Program-made: the position numbers and the translations under genes
Assembly (NCBI GenBank): GCA_963709085.1
Contig: CAVPVB010000007.1
Span: 992,001-1,056,000, forward strand
Source: Rhodovastum sp963709085
GTDB lineage: Bacteria > Pseudomonadota > Alphaproteobacteria > Acetobacterales > Acetobacteraceae
DNA: 64,000 nucleotides
Direction: 5' to 3'
Notes under the pieces: generated by a model
Told to the model about the DNA's origin: nothing
The model's input: only the letters and a program-made list of their open reading frames with translations
Database searches by the model: none
Shown: piece by piece, positions 29,073-38,999 of the stretch
Layout of the letters: every line of letters begins with the position of its first letter
Position numbering within the stretch: position 1 is the stretch's first letter

Positions 29073-30185
29073 TTACCCGATCAGCCCGGTCACCCAGCGA
29101 ATAATGCCGATATGCCCCAGATCGTTCCACGTCGCGAACACGAACAGGCACAAAATCAGCGCCAGACCGGCCCGGAACCCATATTCCTGCGCGCGCTGCG
29201 GCAGCGGGCGCCCGCGCACGGCCTCGACCAGATAGAACAGCAGATGGCCCCCATCCAGCACCGGGATAGGGAACAGGTTGATCAGCCCGAGGTTTACCGA
29301 CAGCAGGGCAATGAACGACACCAGACTGGCCGTGCCAAGCTGCGCCACCTGGCCGGATAGCTGGGCGATGCGCAACGGCCCGCCGAGATCCTCGGTGCCG
29401 CGATTCTTGGCGATCATTCCCCACACGCCGGACAGGGTCTGTACGGTCACGTCCCAGGTCTGCTCCACGCCGGCGGGCAGAGCCTCCCAGGGAGAGAGCT
29501 GCTCGTATTCGACTGCGCCGCCACGGATGCCCAGCACGCCGACCTTGTGTCCGCCCGCATCGCGCGCATCGGGGACCACGGTCACGTCACGGCTGGCGCC
29601 GCCGCTGGCCACCGTCAGATGCAGCGCCTGCTCGGGGCTGGCGGCAACCGCGCGCTGAACCTCCTCGAAGCGATGGACCGGCCGGCCGTCGATCGTTTCG
29701 ATACGGTCGCCAACCTGCAGCCCGGCGCGGGACGCGGCCGAGTTGGCGACAATCTCACCCACCACCGGCAAGCCGATGGTGCGGCCGACCGTCGCGAACA
29801 GCACGGCAAACAGCACGATGGCGAGCAGGAAATTGGCGATCGGCCCGGCGGCCACCGCAATGGCGCGGGCGCCGACCGACTTCTCGTGGAAGGTGCGCCC
29901 AGGCTGCCAGGCGGCACGCTCTTCGTCCGACACGTCCTCCGGCCGCTCCTGGCCATGCATCTTCACGTAACCACCGAGCGGGATCCAGGCGATCTTCCAG
30001 ACCGTGCCGAGCCGGTCGGTCCAGGACACCAGCGGGCGTCCGAAGCCGATGGAGAAGGTTTCGACGTGCACGCCAACCCAGCGTGCCGCCACGTAGTGAC
30101 CTAGCTCGTGGATGAACACCAGCACGCCCAGGACGATGGCAAAGGCCACCGGCGTGCGCAGGAACTCGGGCAGGAAATCGAACAT
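29073..30185 (-). CDS. rseP: RIP metalloprotease RseP (site-2 protease)
   Basis: 370 residues. Membrane zinc protease that cleaves anti-sigma factors and signal peptides inside the membrane. FIHELGHYVAARWVGV carries the HExxH motif, GYVKMHGQE is the conserved G-x-G strand region, one PDZ domain spans ~125-215 (AGLQVGDRIETIDG), and NLFPIPVLDGGHLLFYLVEAVRG supplies the third zinc ligand. ATG 30185 (MFDFLPEFL) is chosen; upstream frame is unlike the family. Last gene of the rpsB operon, 7 bases after dxr. Confidence 0.94.
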   Translation of the reverse strand: MFDFLPEFLRTPVAFAIVLGVLVFIHELGHYVAARWVGVHVETFSIGFGRPLVSWTDRLGTVWKIAWIPLGGYVKMHGQERPEDVSDEERAAWQPGRTFHEKSVGARAIAVAAGPIANFLLAIVLFAVLFATVGRTIGLPVVGEIVANSAASRAGLQVGDRIETIDGRPVHRFEEVQRAVAASPEQALHLTVASGGASRDVTVVPDARDAGGHKVGVLGIRGGAVEYEQLSPWEALPAGVEQTWDVTVQTLSGVWGMIAKNRGTEDLGGPLRIAQLSGQVAQLGTASLVSFIALLSVNLGLINLFPIPVLDGGHLLFYLVEAVRGRPLPQRAQEYGFRAGLALILCLFVFATWNDLGHIGIIRWVTGLIG

Positions 30186-30192
30186 GCTCTCC

Positions 30193-31371
30193 TCAGGCGG
30201 CCGAAGCGAGCGTTGCGCAGATCCGGCCGGCCGCGGCACGGGCACGCAGATCGAGATCGATCACCTCGTCCAGCGTGTCCGCCGGCAGGTCGCCCATCTC
30301 GTCAAGAACACGCGCCACGGTGCCGGCAATGTCGAGAAAGCCGATCCGGCGCGACAGAAACGCTTCCACCGCAACTTCGTTGGCGGCGCTCAAGATGGTG
30401 GGGGCGCCCCCGCCCGCCTGCAAGGCATCGCGCGCGAGAACGAGAGCGGGAAACCGGTCGAGGTCGGGTTCGAAGAATTCCAGCCGGGCCACCGCGGCAA
30501 GGTCGAGCCGCCGCGCCGGCGTGGAGATACGGCCCGGCCAGGCCAGCGTATGGGCGATCGGCACCCGCATATCGGGGCTGCCGAGCTGGGCCAGCACGCT
30601 GCCGTCGCTGTAATAGGCCAGCCCATGCACCACGGATTGCGGGTGGATCAGCACGCCGATCTGCGCCGACGGCAATGCGAACAGGCGGGCCGCCTCGATC
30701 AGCTCGAGGCCCTTGTTCATCATGGTGGCGCTGTCGATGGAGATTTTCGCGCCCATCGACCAGACCGGATGCTTGAGCGCCGCTTCCGGTCCGGCCGCGC
30801 GCATTTCTTCCAGCGAAGCGGTGCGGAACGGGCCGCCGGAGGCGGTCAGCACGATTTTTTCCACTGCGCCGTGGTTGCCGTCGGCCATCGACTGGAAGAT
30901 GGCGTTGTGCTCCGAATCGACCGGCAGCAGGGTGGCGCCGTGTTCACGCACGGCACGCAGCATGACCTCGCCGGCGCAGACCAGCGCCTCCTTGTTGGCC
31001 AGCGCCACCGATTTTCCGCGGCGGATGGCGGCGAGGGTCGAGGGCAGGCCGGCCGCACCGGTGATGGCGCACATCGTCCACTCGGCATCCAGCGACGCGG
31101 CCTCGACCACCGCCTCGGCACCGCTGGCGACCTCGATGCCGGTGCCGGCCAGCGCCTCGGCCAGGGCCGTGTGGCCGGCAGGGTCGGCAATGACGGCGCG
31201 GCGGGCGCGCAGGGTGCGGGCCTGCCGGGCCAGCAGGGTGACGTTGCGCCCGCCCACCAGGGCGACCACACGGAAGGCCGCTGGATCGGCTTCCAGCAAC
31301 TCGACGGTCTGGGTGCCGATGCTGCCGGTGCTGCCCAGGACGGTAATCGTCTTCACGGGAACGGTTTTCAT
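30193..31371 (-). CDS. dxr: 1-deoxy-D-xylulose-5-phosphate reductoisomerase
   Basis: 392 residues. Second step of the MEP isoprenoid pathway, NADPH-dependent. ITVLGSTGSIGTQTVELL is the NADPH loop, LPVDSEHNAIFQ and TASGGPFR are substrate/metal motifs, and KISIDSATMMNKGLELIEA is characteristic. ATG 31371 overlaps the cdsA stop (ATGA). A GTG 6 bases earlier is less likely. Confidence 0.95.
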   Translation of the reverse strand: MKTVPVKTITVLGSTGSIGTQTVELLEADPAAFRVVALVGGRNVTLLARQARTLRARRAVIADPAGHTALAEALAGTGIEVASGAEAVVEAASLDAEWTMCAITGAAGLPSTLAAIRRGKSVALANKEALVCAGEVMLRAVREHGATLLPVDSEHNAIFQSMADGNHGAVEKIVLTASGGPFRTASLEEMRAAGPEAALKHPVWSMGAKISIDSATMMNKGLELIEAARLFALPSAQIGVLIHPQSVVHGLAYYSDGSVLAQLGSPDMRVPIAHTLAWPGRISTPARRLDLAAVARLEFFEPDLDRFPALVLARDALQAGGGAPTILSAANEVAVEAFLSRRIGFLDIAGTVARVLDEMGDLPADTLDEVIDLDLRARAAAGRICATLASAA

Positions 31372-32205
31372 CGCCACAACTCCACGCCGCGCCCTGCGGC
31401 CGCCGCCAGCAATGCCGCCAGCAATGCCGCCACCGGGGCAGCGGTAAGCAGGCCGTCGAGGCGGTCGAGCAGGCCGCCATGGCCAGGGATCAGCCAGCCC
31501 GAATCCTTCACGCCGTAATGCCGCTTCACTGCGCTCTCCAGGAGGTCACCAATCTGGGCCGCGATGCCGATGCCGGCGGCCACCGGCAGGATGTGCGCGA
31601 CCGTTCCCCCGTGCAGGGCCAGCGCCGCGGCAACACCGATCGCCGAGGCGCCGGCGAGGCCGCCGACCGCTCCGGACCAGGTCTTTGATGGCGAAATGCG
31701 GGGGGCCAGCTTCGGCCCGCCAATCAGGCGCCCCGCCGCGTAGGCGCCGATGTCGCTCGCCCACACCACCAGCAGCAGGAACAGCACGTTGTCGCGGCCG
31801 GTTGCGTCGTCGCCGCGCAGCCAGGCGAGCGCCACAATGGCGCAGCCGAGATAGGGGATGCCGGCGGCCAGGCTGGCCCGCCGGCCCAGGCCCCAGGCCA
31901 GCAGGAAGCCGGCCCCCACCACGTACAGGCCGATCAGCGCGTGGTCGATACGGGCCATGGCGCCGGCGGCGAGCACGGCCAGCAGAACAACCGCCCCTGT
32001 CGGGCTGGCGAGCCGGCCGCCGCATAGCTGCACCCATTCCACCGCCAGCCCGGTGGCGGCCACCGCCAGCAGCGCCGTCCACCACCCGGCGCCGAACCAC
32101 AGGCAGGCCAGCGCCGCCGGCGCCAGCAGGGCGGCCGAAATCGCGCGCGTGCGCAGATCGCCCCAGCGGAAGCGGGGGGCGGGCGGCGTCGGCGCGGGGG
32201 CGGGA

Positions 32206-32997
<792 letters not shown>

Positions 32998-33016
32998 CTG
33001 ATGCCGCCCCAATCCC

Positions 33017-33583
33017 TCAGACCTGCTTGATTTCCTTGTCTTTCTCGACGAGAGCCTCATCGATTCGCTTGATGTACGAATCGGTGAGCTTCTGCACCTC
33101 TTCAGCCCAGTGCTTCTCCTCGTCCTGGCTGATGGTGCCCTTCTTTTCCAGCGCCTTGGTCTGGTCCATGCCATCGCGGCGAACGCCGCGCACCGCGACC
33201 TTGGCGCCCTCGGCGTAACGGTGGGCGGCCTTCGCCAGCTCGATGCGGCGTTCGCCGGTGAGCTGCGGAATCGGCACGCGGACCAGCTGGCCGTCGGCGG
33301 CGGGGTTGAGGCCGAGACCGCAATCGCGGATGGCGATCACCACCGAATTGACCAGGCTGCGGTCCCAGACCTGCACGGTGAGCATGCGTGACTCGGGCAC
33401 CGCGATGGTCCCGACCTGCGGCAACGGCATCTCGCTGCCATAGGCGTTGACGCGCACCGGCTCCAGCAGCCCGGGGCTGGCGCGGCCGGTGCGCAGGCCG
33501 GCGAATTCGCGTTTGAGCGTCTCGATCGCGCCGTCCATGCGGCGCGTGAGATCCTGCTTCAGCTCGTTCAGATCGGTCGCCAC
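33017..33583 (-). CDS. frr: ribosome recycling factor
   Basis: 188 residues. It splits post-termination ribosomes with EF-G. Conserved FAGLRTGRASPGLLEPVRVNAYG and VRVPIPQLTGERRIELAK are present. GTG start with GAGGTT just upstream. Part of the rpsB operon. Confidence 0.96.
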   Translation of the reverse strand: MATDLNELKQDLTRRMDGAIETLKREFAGLRTGRASPGLLEPVRVNAYGSEMPLPQVGTIAVPESRMLTVQVWDRSLVNSVVIAIRDCGLGLNPAADGQLVRVPIPQLTGERRIELAKAAHRYAEGAKVAVRGVRRDGMDQTKALEKKGTISQDEEKHWAEEVQKLTDSYIKRIDEALVEKDKEIKQV

Positions 33584-33653
33584 CGCAACCTCCTCCGTGT
33601 TTCAGTCGCCCGGTGCCGTCGCGCCGGTCATGCGCGCAGGTCAGGCGCGGCGA

Positions 33654-34379
33654 TCAGGACGGCTCGACAATGGTGGTGAACCGGCCCTCGCCGCGCATGA
33701 CCTGCGCGAAGGCGCCGGGCGCATGGATGTTGAAGACGATGATGGGCAGGCGGTTCTCGCGCGCCAGGCTGATGGCGGATGCGTCCATCACCGCCAGGTC
33801 GCGCGCCAGCACGTCAAGGTAGCTGAGTTGTTCGTAGCGTTCCGCGTCGGGGCATTTGCGCGGGTCGGCGGCATAGACGCCGTCCACCTGCGTGCCCTTG
33901 AGCAGGGCGTCGCAGCCCATCTCGGCGGCGCGCAGGGCGGCGGCGGTGTCGGTGGTGAAGAACGGATTGCCGGTGCCGGCGGCAAACACCACCACGCGCC
34001 CCTTCTCCATGTGCCGCTCGGCGCGGCGGCGGATATAGGGCTCGCAGACGCTGGCCATCGGAATGGCGGACTGCACCCGGGTGGGCACGCCGCGTTTCTC
34101 CAGCGCGTTCTGCAAGGCCAGCGCGTTCATCACGGTGGCCAGCATGCCCATGTAGTCGGCCTGGGCGCGGTCCATGCCGTGCGCCGCGGCCGAAACGCCG
34201 CGGAAGATGTTGCCGCCGCCGATCACCAGGCACACCTGTACGCCCATCGCCACCACGGCGGCCACGTCGCTGGCGATACGGATCACCGTTTCGGTCTCGA
34301 GCCCGTAGTCACGCCGCCCCATCAGCGCCTCGCCGGATACTTTCAGGAGGACGCGCTTGTGGGTGGGGATTTGGCTCAT
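33654..34379 (-). CDS. pyrH: uridylate kinase
   Basis: 241 residues. UMP to UDP. LLKVSGEALMG opens the protein, VIGGGNIFRG binds UMP, and AAGTGNPFFTTDTAAALRAAEMGCD is the ATP/catalytic region. A strong 17-bp hairpin lies between tsf and this gene. Confidence 0.96.
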   Translation of the reverse strand: MSQIPTHKRVLLKVSGEALMGRRDYGLETETVIRIASDVAAVVAMGVQVCLVIGGGNIFRGVSAAAHGMDRAQADYMGMLATVMNALALQNALEKRGVPTRVQSAIPMASVCEPYIRRRAERHMEKGRVVVFAAGTGNPFFTTDTAAALRAAEMGCDALLKGTQVDGVYAADPRKCPDAERYEQLSYLDVLARDLAVMDASAISLARENRLPIIVFNIHAPGAFAQVMRGEGRFTTIVEPS

Positions 34380-34454
34380 TGTTCCGTTATCGTGCGTGCT
34401 GGCAGCCGGCGCGGCGGAACGCTACAGGGGCGCCACGCGCGCGACAAGCGAGGG

Positions 34455-34497
34455 TTGCGCCCGGTACGCGCAGATCACGCGCGCGTACCGGGCGCAA
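34455..34497 (-). terminator. 17-bp perfect hairpin between tsf and pyrH
   Basis: TTGCGCCCGGTACGCGC (34455-34471) and its exact complement (34481-34497) enclose a 9-base loop. There is no T-run in the direction of transcription. It may be a partial terminator or attenuator, or a processing signal, that separates ribosomal-protein expression from pyrH onward. Confidence 0.6.
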
Positions 34498-34520
34498 TTC
34501 CCGGATCAGACAGCCTCGGG

Positions 34521-35450
34521 TCAGGCGGAAGGCGGCTTGGGGGCGATGCCGGCGGCGGCGGCCACCTCGGCGGCGAAGTCGCCGGTCTGGCGGTCGATGC
34601 CTTCGCCGAGATGGAAGCGGGCGAAGCCGGTGAGCTTGGCGCCGGCCTTCTTGACCACCGCGCGCACCCGGCTTTCGCCGTCATGCACCCAGACCTGCTC
34701 CAGCAGCACCACTTCCTCGTAGTATTTGCGGATGCGGCCCTCGACCATCTTTTCGATGATGGCTTCGGGCTTGCCGGAGGCACGCGCCTGCTCGGACAGC
34801 ACCGCCTTCTCGCGCTCCAGGGCGGCGGGATCGACCGCGTCGATATCCAGCGCCTCGGGCCGGGTGGCGGCCACATGCATGCCGACCTGGCGGCCGAGCG
34901 TCTCCAGCGCGGCGAGTTCGGAACTGCCCTCCACGGCGGCGAGCACGCCGATCTTGCCCAGCCCCGGCTTCACCGCGGAATGCACGTAGGTGGCGACCAC
35001 CCCTTGCGGCACCGTCAGCACCCGGGCACGGCGGATGTTCATGTTCTCGCCGATGGTGGCGACCAGATGGGTGAGTTCCTCGGCGACCGTCCGGCCGGTG
35101 CCCGGGTAGGGCGCCGCCTTGATGGCCTCGATGTCCTCGCCCACGTCCAGCGCGATCTTCGCCACCGTGGCAACGAAGCCCTGGAACGTCTCGTTCCGGG
35201 CGACGAAGTCGGTTTCGGCGTTGACCTCCACCAGGGCGGCCCGGTTCGGCGCCGAAGCGACACCGACCAGGCCCTCGGCGGCGACCCGGCCCGATTTCTT
35301 GGCGGCGGCCGACAGGCCCTTCTTGCGCAGCCAGTCGATCGCCGCTTCCTGGTCGCCCTCGGCCTCGATGAGCGCCTTCTTGCAGTCCATCATGCCTGCG
35401 CCGGTCCGCTCGCGCAGATCCTTCACCAGCGCGGCCGTGATCTCGGCCAT
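34521..35450 (-). CDS. tsf: elongation factor Ts
   Basis: 309 residues. GDP/GTP exchange factor of EF-Tu. VKDLRERTGAGMMDCKKALIEAEGD is the N-terminal signature and AETDFVARNETFQ the TDFV motif. ATG 35450, 50 bases after rpsB. The long open frame upstream is antisense overlap. Confidence 0.96.
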   Translation of the reverse strand: MAEITAALVKDLRERTGAGMMDCKKALIEAEGDQEAAIDWLRKKGLSAAAKKSGRVAAEGLVGVASAPNRAALVEVNAETDFVARNETFQGFVATVAKIALDVGEDIEAIKAAPYPGTGRTVAEELTHLVATIGENMNIRRARVLTVPQGVVATYVHSAVKPGLGKIGVLAAVEGSSELAALETLGRQVGMHVAATRPEALDIDAVDPAALEREKAVLSEQARASGKPEAIIEKMVEGRIRKYYEEVVLLEQVWVHDGESRVRAVVKKAGAKLTGFARFHLGEGIDRQTGDFAAEVAAAAGIAPKPPSA

Positions 35451-35500
35451 GTTCTTTCTCCTCTTCGTGCTCAGGCCGGCGTTCGTCTCGAGCAGTGGGC

Positions 35501-36277
35501 TCAAGCAGCGGGTTGCGCCGGCTCGACCTCGGGCAGCGCCTCGATGGGCAGGTCCTCGGCGGCGCCGATATCGCGGCCGGAGGCGATCATCTCGGCCGAA
35601 ATGCCGTCCAGCACGGCGCCCGCGATCAGGTCGCAATACAGGGTGATGGCGCGGATGGCATCGTCGTTGCCGGGGATCGGGTAGGTGACGCCGGCGGGGT
35701 CGGAGTTGCTGTCCAGCACGGCCACCACCGGGATGCCGAGCTTGTTGGCTTCCTCGACCGCCAGCTTCTCCTTGTTGGTGTCGATGATGAACAGGATGTC
35801 GGGCAGTCCGCCCATGTCCTTGATGCCGCCGAGCGCGCGCTCCAGCTTCTCGCGGTCGCGGGTGATGTCCAGCACCTCTTTCTTGGTGAGGCCCTGGGTG
35901 CCGCCGGAGAGCATGTCGTCGATCTGGCGCAGGCGCTTGATGCTGCCGGTGATGGTCTTCCAGTTGGTCAGCATGCCGCCGAGCCAGCGATGGTTGACGT
36001 AGTACTGGCCGCTGCGCTTGGCCGAGTCGGCGACGTATTCGGCAGCGGCGCGCTTGGTGCCGACGAACAGCACCCGCCCGCCGGCGGCGACCACGTCGCG
36101 CACCGCGCGCAGGGCGCGGTCGAGCAGGGGCACGGTCTGCTGCAGGTCGATGATGTGCACCTGGTTGCGCACGCCGAACAGGTACGGCGACATGCGCGGA
36201 TTCCAGCGGCGCGTATGGTGGCCAAAATGGACGCCGGCTTCGAGCAGCTGGCGCAGGGTAAATTCGGGCATCGCCAT
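35501..36277 (-). CDS. rpsB: 30S ribosomal protein S2
   Basis: 258 residues. FTLRQLLEAGVHFGHHTRRWNPRM and the VNHRWLGGMLTNWKTI block are typical. Start at ATG 36277 (MAMPEF); a second Met two codons later is possible. First gene of the rpsB-tsf-pyrH-frr-uppS-cdsA-dxr-rseP operon, read from the promoter at 36416-36444. Confidence 0.96.
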   Translation of the reverse strand: MAMPEFTLRQLLEAGVHFGHHTRRWNPRMSPYLFGVRNQVHIIDLQQTVPLLDRALRAVRDVVAAGGRVLFVGTKRAAAEYVADSAKRSGQYYVNHRWLGGMLTNWKTITGSIKRLRQIDDMLSGGTQGLTKKEVLDITRDREKLERALGGIKDMGGLPDILFIIDTNKEKLAVEEANKLGIPVVAVLDSNSDPAGVTYPIPGNDDAIRAITLYCDLIAGAVLDGISAEMIASGRDIGAAEDLPIEALPEVEPAQPAA

Positions 36278-36415
36278 CGGCGTGACCTTTCCTTCCGTCC
36301 GGTTGAGCCTCCGCAGGGCCGGCATGCCGAAGTGGCACCGGATCCGGGCCTGAATTAACAGGCCGGAAGGCGCCCTGCGTGTGAATTACCGGCGGCAACG
36401 CCGCCAGCGGGCGGG

Positions 36416-36444
36416 GATATGACGCAGGGCGGGCGGAAAGGCAA
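36416..36444 (-). promoter_or_regulatory. promoter of the rpsB operon
   Basis: On the reverse strand TTGCCT (36444-36439) and CATATC (36421-36416) are 17 bases apart. The transcript would start near 36409, giving a leader of about 130 nt. Near its 5' end is a GGCGGC-aac-GCCGCC hairpin (36391-36405), a possible site for S2 autoregulation. Confidence 0.55.
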
Positions 36445-36570
36445 GCGGCGGCCGTCGCTGACCGGCTTGACGTGCCGGTTCGGTCCCGCCACATCCCGGC
36501 AATCGCCTGCGAGACGAACAATGATGGCACGCCCCCGGCACCGGTTCTCCGCTTCCGCCGCCGCGCTGGC

Positions 36571-37605
36571 ATGATCGGCCGGGTCGCGCTGCTGTTCTGC
36601 CTGGTCACGGCGCTGATCGCCGGCGCGGCCTGGTGGCTGCACGATGCGCCCGCCCCGACCGGTGCCGCGCCGCCACCTGTCGCCGCGGCACCGGTCGGGG
36701 TGGGCGCGCTCGGCCGCATCGAGCCGGAAACCCGCATCCGCAAGCTGGCTCCGCCCGGCGGCTTCGCGGTGAACCGCGTCGACCGGGTGCTGGTGGAAGA
36801 AGGACAGAGCGTCGCCGCCGGGCAGGTGCTGGCGACCTTCGCCGACGCCGCGCAGAAGGACGCCGCGGTCGCCCAGGCCGATGCGGCGCTGGCCGAGGCG
36901 CGCGCCTCGCTCGCCCGGGTGCAGGCCGCCGGCCGCCCTTCCGAGATCGCCGCCCAGCGCGCCCGCATCGCCGCCCTGGCCGCCGCCGAGGAAATCGCCC
37001 GCCGCGACGCGGTGCGCTCCGACCGGCTGGTGCCGAGCGGCGCCGAGACCGCGGCTGCCGGAGAACGCAACCGCTTCGCCGCCGCCCGCACCGCCGCCGA
37101 GCGCGCCGAGGCCGAAGCCCAGCTGGAAACGCTGCTCCACCCCCGTCCCGAGGACGTTTCCGTGGCCGAGGCGCAGGTGGCGAACGCCGAGGCCCAGCTC
37201 GACCACGCCCGCGCCGATGCGGCGCTGTCGCGGGTGGTGGCGCCGATTGCCGGCACGGTGCTGAAAATCTACGCTCGCCCCGGCGACCAGGTGGGCAGCG
37301 ACGGGCTGCTCGACCTCGCCGATGTCGACCGGCTCGACGTGGTGGCCGACGTGTTCGAGACCGATTTGCCGCGGTTGCGCATGGGCGCGCCCGCCGAAGT
37401 GATCGTGCCGGGCGAGGCGCACCATTATGGGGCCGTCGTGCGCGAACTGGGCTGGCAGGTGCGCCGCACCACCCAGGCCGGCACCGACCCGGTCGCGGCG
37501 GTGGATGCGCGCACCGTGGAGGTGCGGCTGACGCTGGACGACGACGGGCGCAAAGCGCTGCGGCAACGGCTGAATATGCAGGTGCAGGTCGCCATCCGGC
37601 CATGA
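36571..37605 (+). CDS. HlyD/DevB-type membrane fusion protein
   Basis: 344 residues. One N-terminal membrane helix (VALLFCLVTALIAGAAWWL), a biotinyl-lipoyl-like half (GRIEPETRIRKLAPPGGFAVNRVDRVLVEEGQSV), a long Ala/Glu/Arg-rich coiled-coil hairpin (~85-200), the second lipoyl half (VVAPIAGTVLKIYARPGDQV) and a beta-barrel. Periplasmic adaptor linking an ABC exporter to an outer-membrane channel. With the next two genes it forms a DevBCA-like set; substrate unknown. ATG 36571 gives the family length; an in-frame GTG at 36472 is possible. No outer-membrane channel gene is adjacent. Confidence 0.85.
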   Translation: MIGRVALLFCLVTALIAGAAWWLHDAPAPTGAAPPPVAAAPVGVGALGRIEPETRIRKLAPPGGFAVNRVDRVLVEEGQSVAAGQVLATFADAAQKDAAVAQADAALAEARASLARVQAAGRPSEIAAQRARIAALAAAEEIARRDAVRSDRLVPSGAETAAAGERNRFAAARTAAERAEAEAQLETLLHPRPEDVSVAEAQVANAEAQLDHARADAALSRVVAPIAGTVLKIYARPGDQVGSDGLLDLADVDRLDVVADVFETDLPRLRMGAPAEVIVPGEAHHYGAVVRELGWQVRRTTQAGTDPVAAVDARTVEVRLTLDDDGRKALRQRLNMQVQVAIRP

Positions 37606-37615
37606 CGGGCGCGAT

Positions 37616-37848
37616 CAAGGAAGGCCAGGGCTCTGCCCTGGACCCGCCAAGGGCCGAGAGGCCCCTGGACCCCATTCGTTTAGAGGGTCTTAGGAGAGAG
37701 GGGGGTGAGGAGATGCCGATGCCCCTCCTCACCCCCCTCTCTCCTAAGACCCTCCAAGTGGCGGGGTCCAGGGGCCTCTCGGCCGTCGCGCGGGAGCGCG
37801 CTGTGCGCGGGGGCGGTGTCCAGGGGCAGAGCCCCTGGCCTTCCTTCA
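37616..37848. repeat. palindromic intergenic repeat, full copy R5 with 30-bp perfect central hairpin
   Basis: Splits the devB-like and devC-like genes. The centre is a perfect 30-bp stem: arm 37683-37712 (starts GAGGGTCTTAGG, ends GGGGTGAGGAG), 12-base loop containing GCCGATGC, arm 37725-37754. Flanks are CCAGGGC-tct-GCCCTGG, CCCCATTCGTTTA on the left, and CCAGGGGCCTCTCGGCC plus CCAGGGGC-aga-GCCCCTGG on the right. The right half also carries an extra hairpin GCGCGGGAGCGCGC. It abuts the next gene's TTG start. Confidence 0.9.
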
Positions 37849-37850
37849 CC

Positions 37851-38999
37851 TTGCCCGTTCGCCTGGCCTGGCGCCAGTTGCGGGCCGGTCGGGCCAGGCT
37901 GGTCTCGGCGATCGCCGGGGTGATGTTCGCCTGCGTGCTGGTGTTCATGCAGCTCGGCTTCCGCGCCGCCCTGTTCGACAGCGCCACCGGCCTGCCGCAG
38001 GCCCTGCGCGGCGAGCTTTTCCTGATCCATCCGTTGACCCAGGCGCTGTTCCGCACCGAGCCGATGCCGCGCAGCCGGGCGTTCCAGTCCCTGGCGGTGC
38101 CCGACGTGGCCAGCGCCGTGCCGGTCTATCTGTCGCAGGCCAGTTGGCGGAACCCGGTAACCGGGCGCAAGCGCGCCATCCAGCTGGTGGGCATGGACGC
38201 CGAGGCGGGTGCGGTCGATTTCCCGGGCCTCGCCGCCCTGGTGCCGGCCCTGAAGGAGCCCGACACGGTGGCGTTCGACCGCCGCTCCCGCCCCGAATTC
38301 GGCGATGTCGCCGCCATCCTGGCGCGCGAGGGACCGTTCGAGGCGGAATTGGGCAGCCGGCGGGTATTGGTCGTCGGCACGGTGGAACTGGGGCCGAGCT
38401 TCGGCGCGGATGGCAACGTGGTGCTCAGCGAGACCAATTTCCGCCGGGTGATGAAGGACCGCCGGGCCAGCAACGCCGACCTGATCGCCCTGCGTCTGCG
38501 CCCGGGGGCCGATATCGCGTCGGTGAAGGCGCAACTGGCCACGGTGCTGCCCGAGGACGTGAAGGTGGTGACCCAGCCCGAGCTGGTCGCCTGGGAACGC
38601 CATTACTGGGAGGTCGGGACGCCGATCGGTTTCATCTTTACCTTCGGCAGCCTGATGGGGCTGATCGTCGGCATGGTCATCGTCTATCAGATCCTGTTTT
38701 CCGACATCTCCACCCACCTGCGCGAATACGCCACCCTGAAGGCGATGGGGTACTCGCAAGGCTATCTGCGCCAGGTGGTGATGGGGGCGGCGTTCATTCT
38801 GGCGTTGCTGGGCTTCCTGCCGGGCCTGGTGCTGTCCTGGCTGCTGTACGGAATGGTGGCCGGCGCCACCTTCCTGCCGCTGCACATGGAAGCGCCGCGC
38901 GCCGTGCAGGTATTCGCGCTGATCTTCGCCATGTGCGCGGCGGCCGGGCTGCTCGCCATGCGCAAGCTGCGCGATGCCGACCCGGCCGACATGTTCTGA
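37851..38999 (+). CDS. DevC-like ABC transporter permease
   Basis: 382 residues from a TTG start. N-terminal helix (LVSAIAGVMFACVLVFMQLGFRAALF), periplasmic MacB/FtsX-like domain, and three C-terminal helices (FIFTFGSLMGLIVGMVIVYQILFSD, then LREYATLKAMGYSQ). Matches the DevC exporter family. The TTG at 37851 is the only start candidate that keeps the full first helix. It directly follows repeat R5 and has no Shine-Dalgarno sequence, so the native start may have been altered by the repeat. Confidence 0.85.
   Translation: MPVRLAWRQLRAGRARLVSAIAGVMFACVLVFMQLGFRAALFDSATGLPQALRGELFLIHPLTQALFRTEPMPRSRAFQSLAVPDVASAVPVYLSQASWRNPVTGRKRAIQLVGMDAEAGAVDFPGLAALVPALKEPDTVAFDRRSRPEFGDVAAILAREGPFEAELGSRRVLVVGTVELGPSFGADGNVVLSETNFRRVMKDRRASNADLIALRLRPGADIASVKAQLATVLPEDVKVVTQPELVAWERHYWEVGTPIGFIFTFGSLMGLIVGMVIVYQILFSDISTHLREYATLKAMGYSQGYLRQVVMGAAFILALLGFLPGLVLSWLLYGMVAGATFLPLHMEAPRAVQVFALIFAMCAAAGLLAMRKLRDADPADMF

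Noticed and set aside
36605..38056. Long reverse-strand frame across the devB-like gene and R5
   Set aside because: Arg/Pro-rich shadow sequence with no domain.
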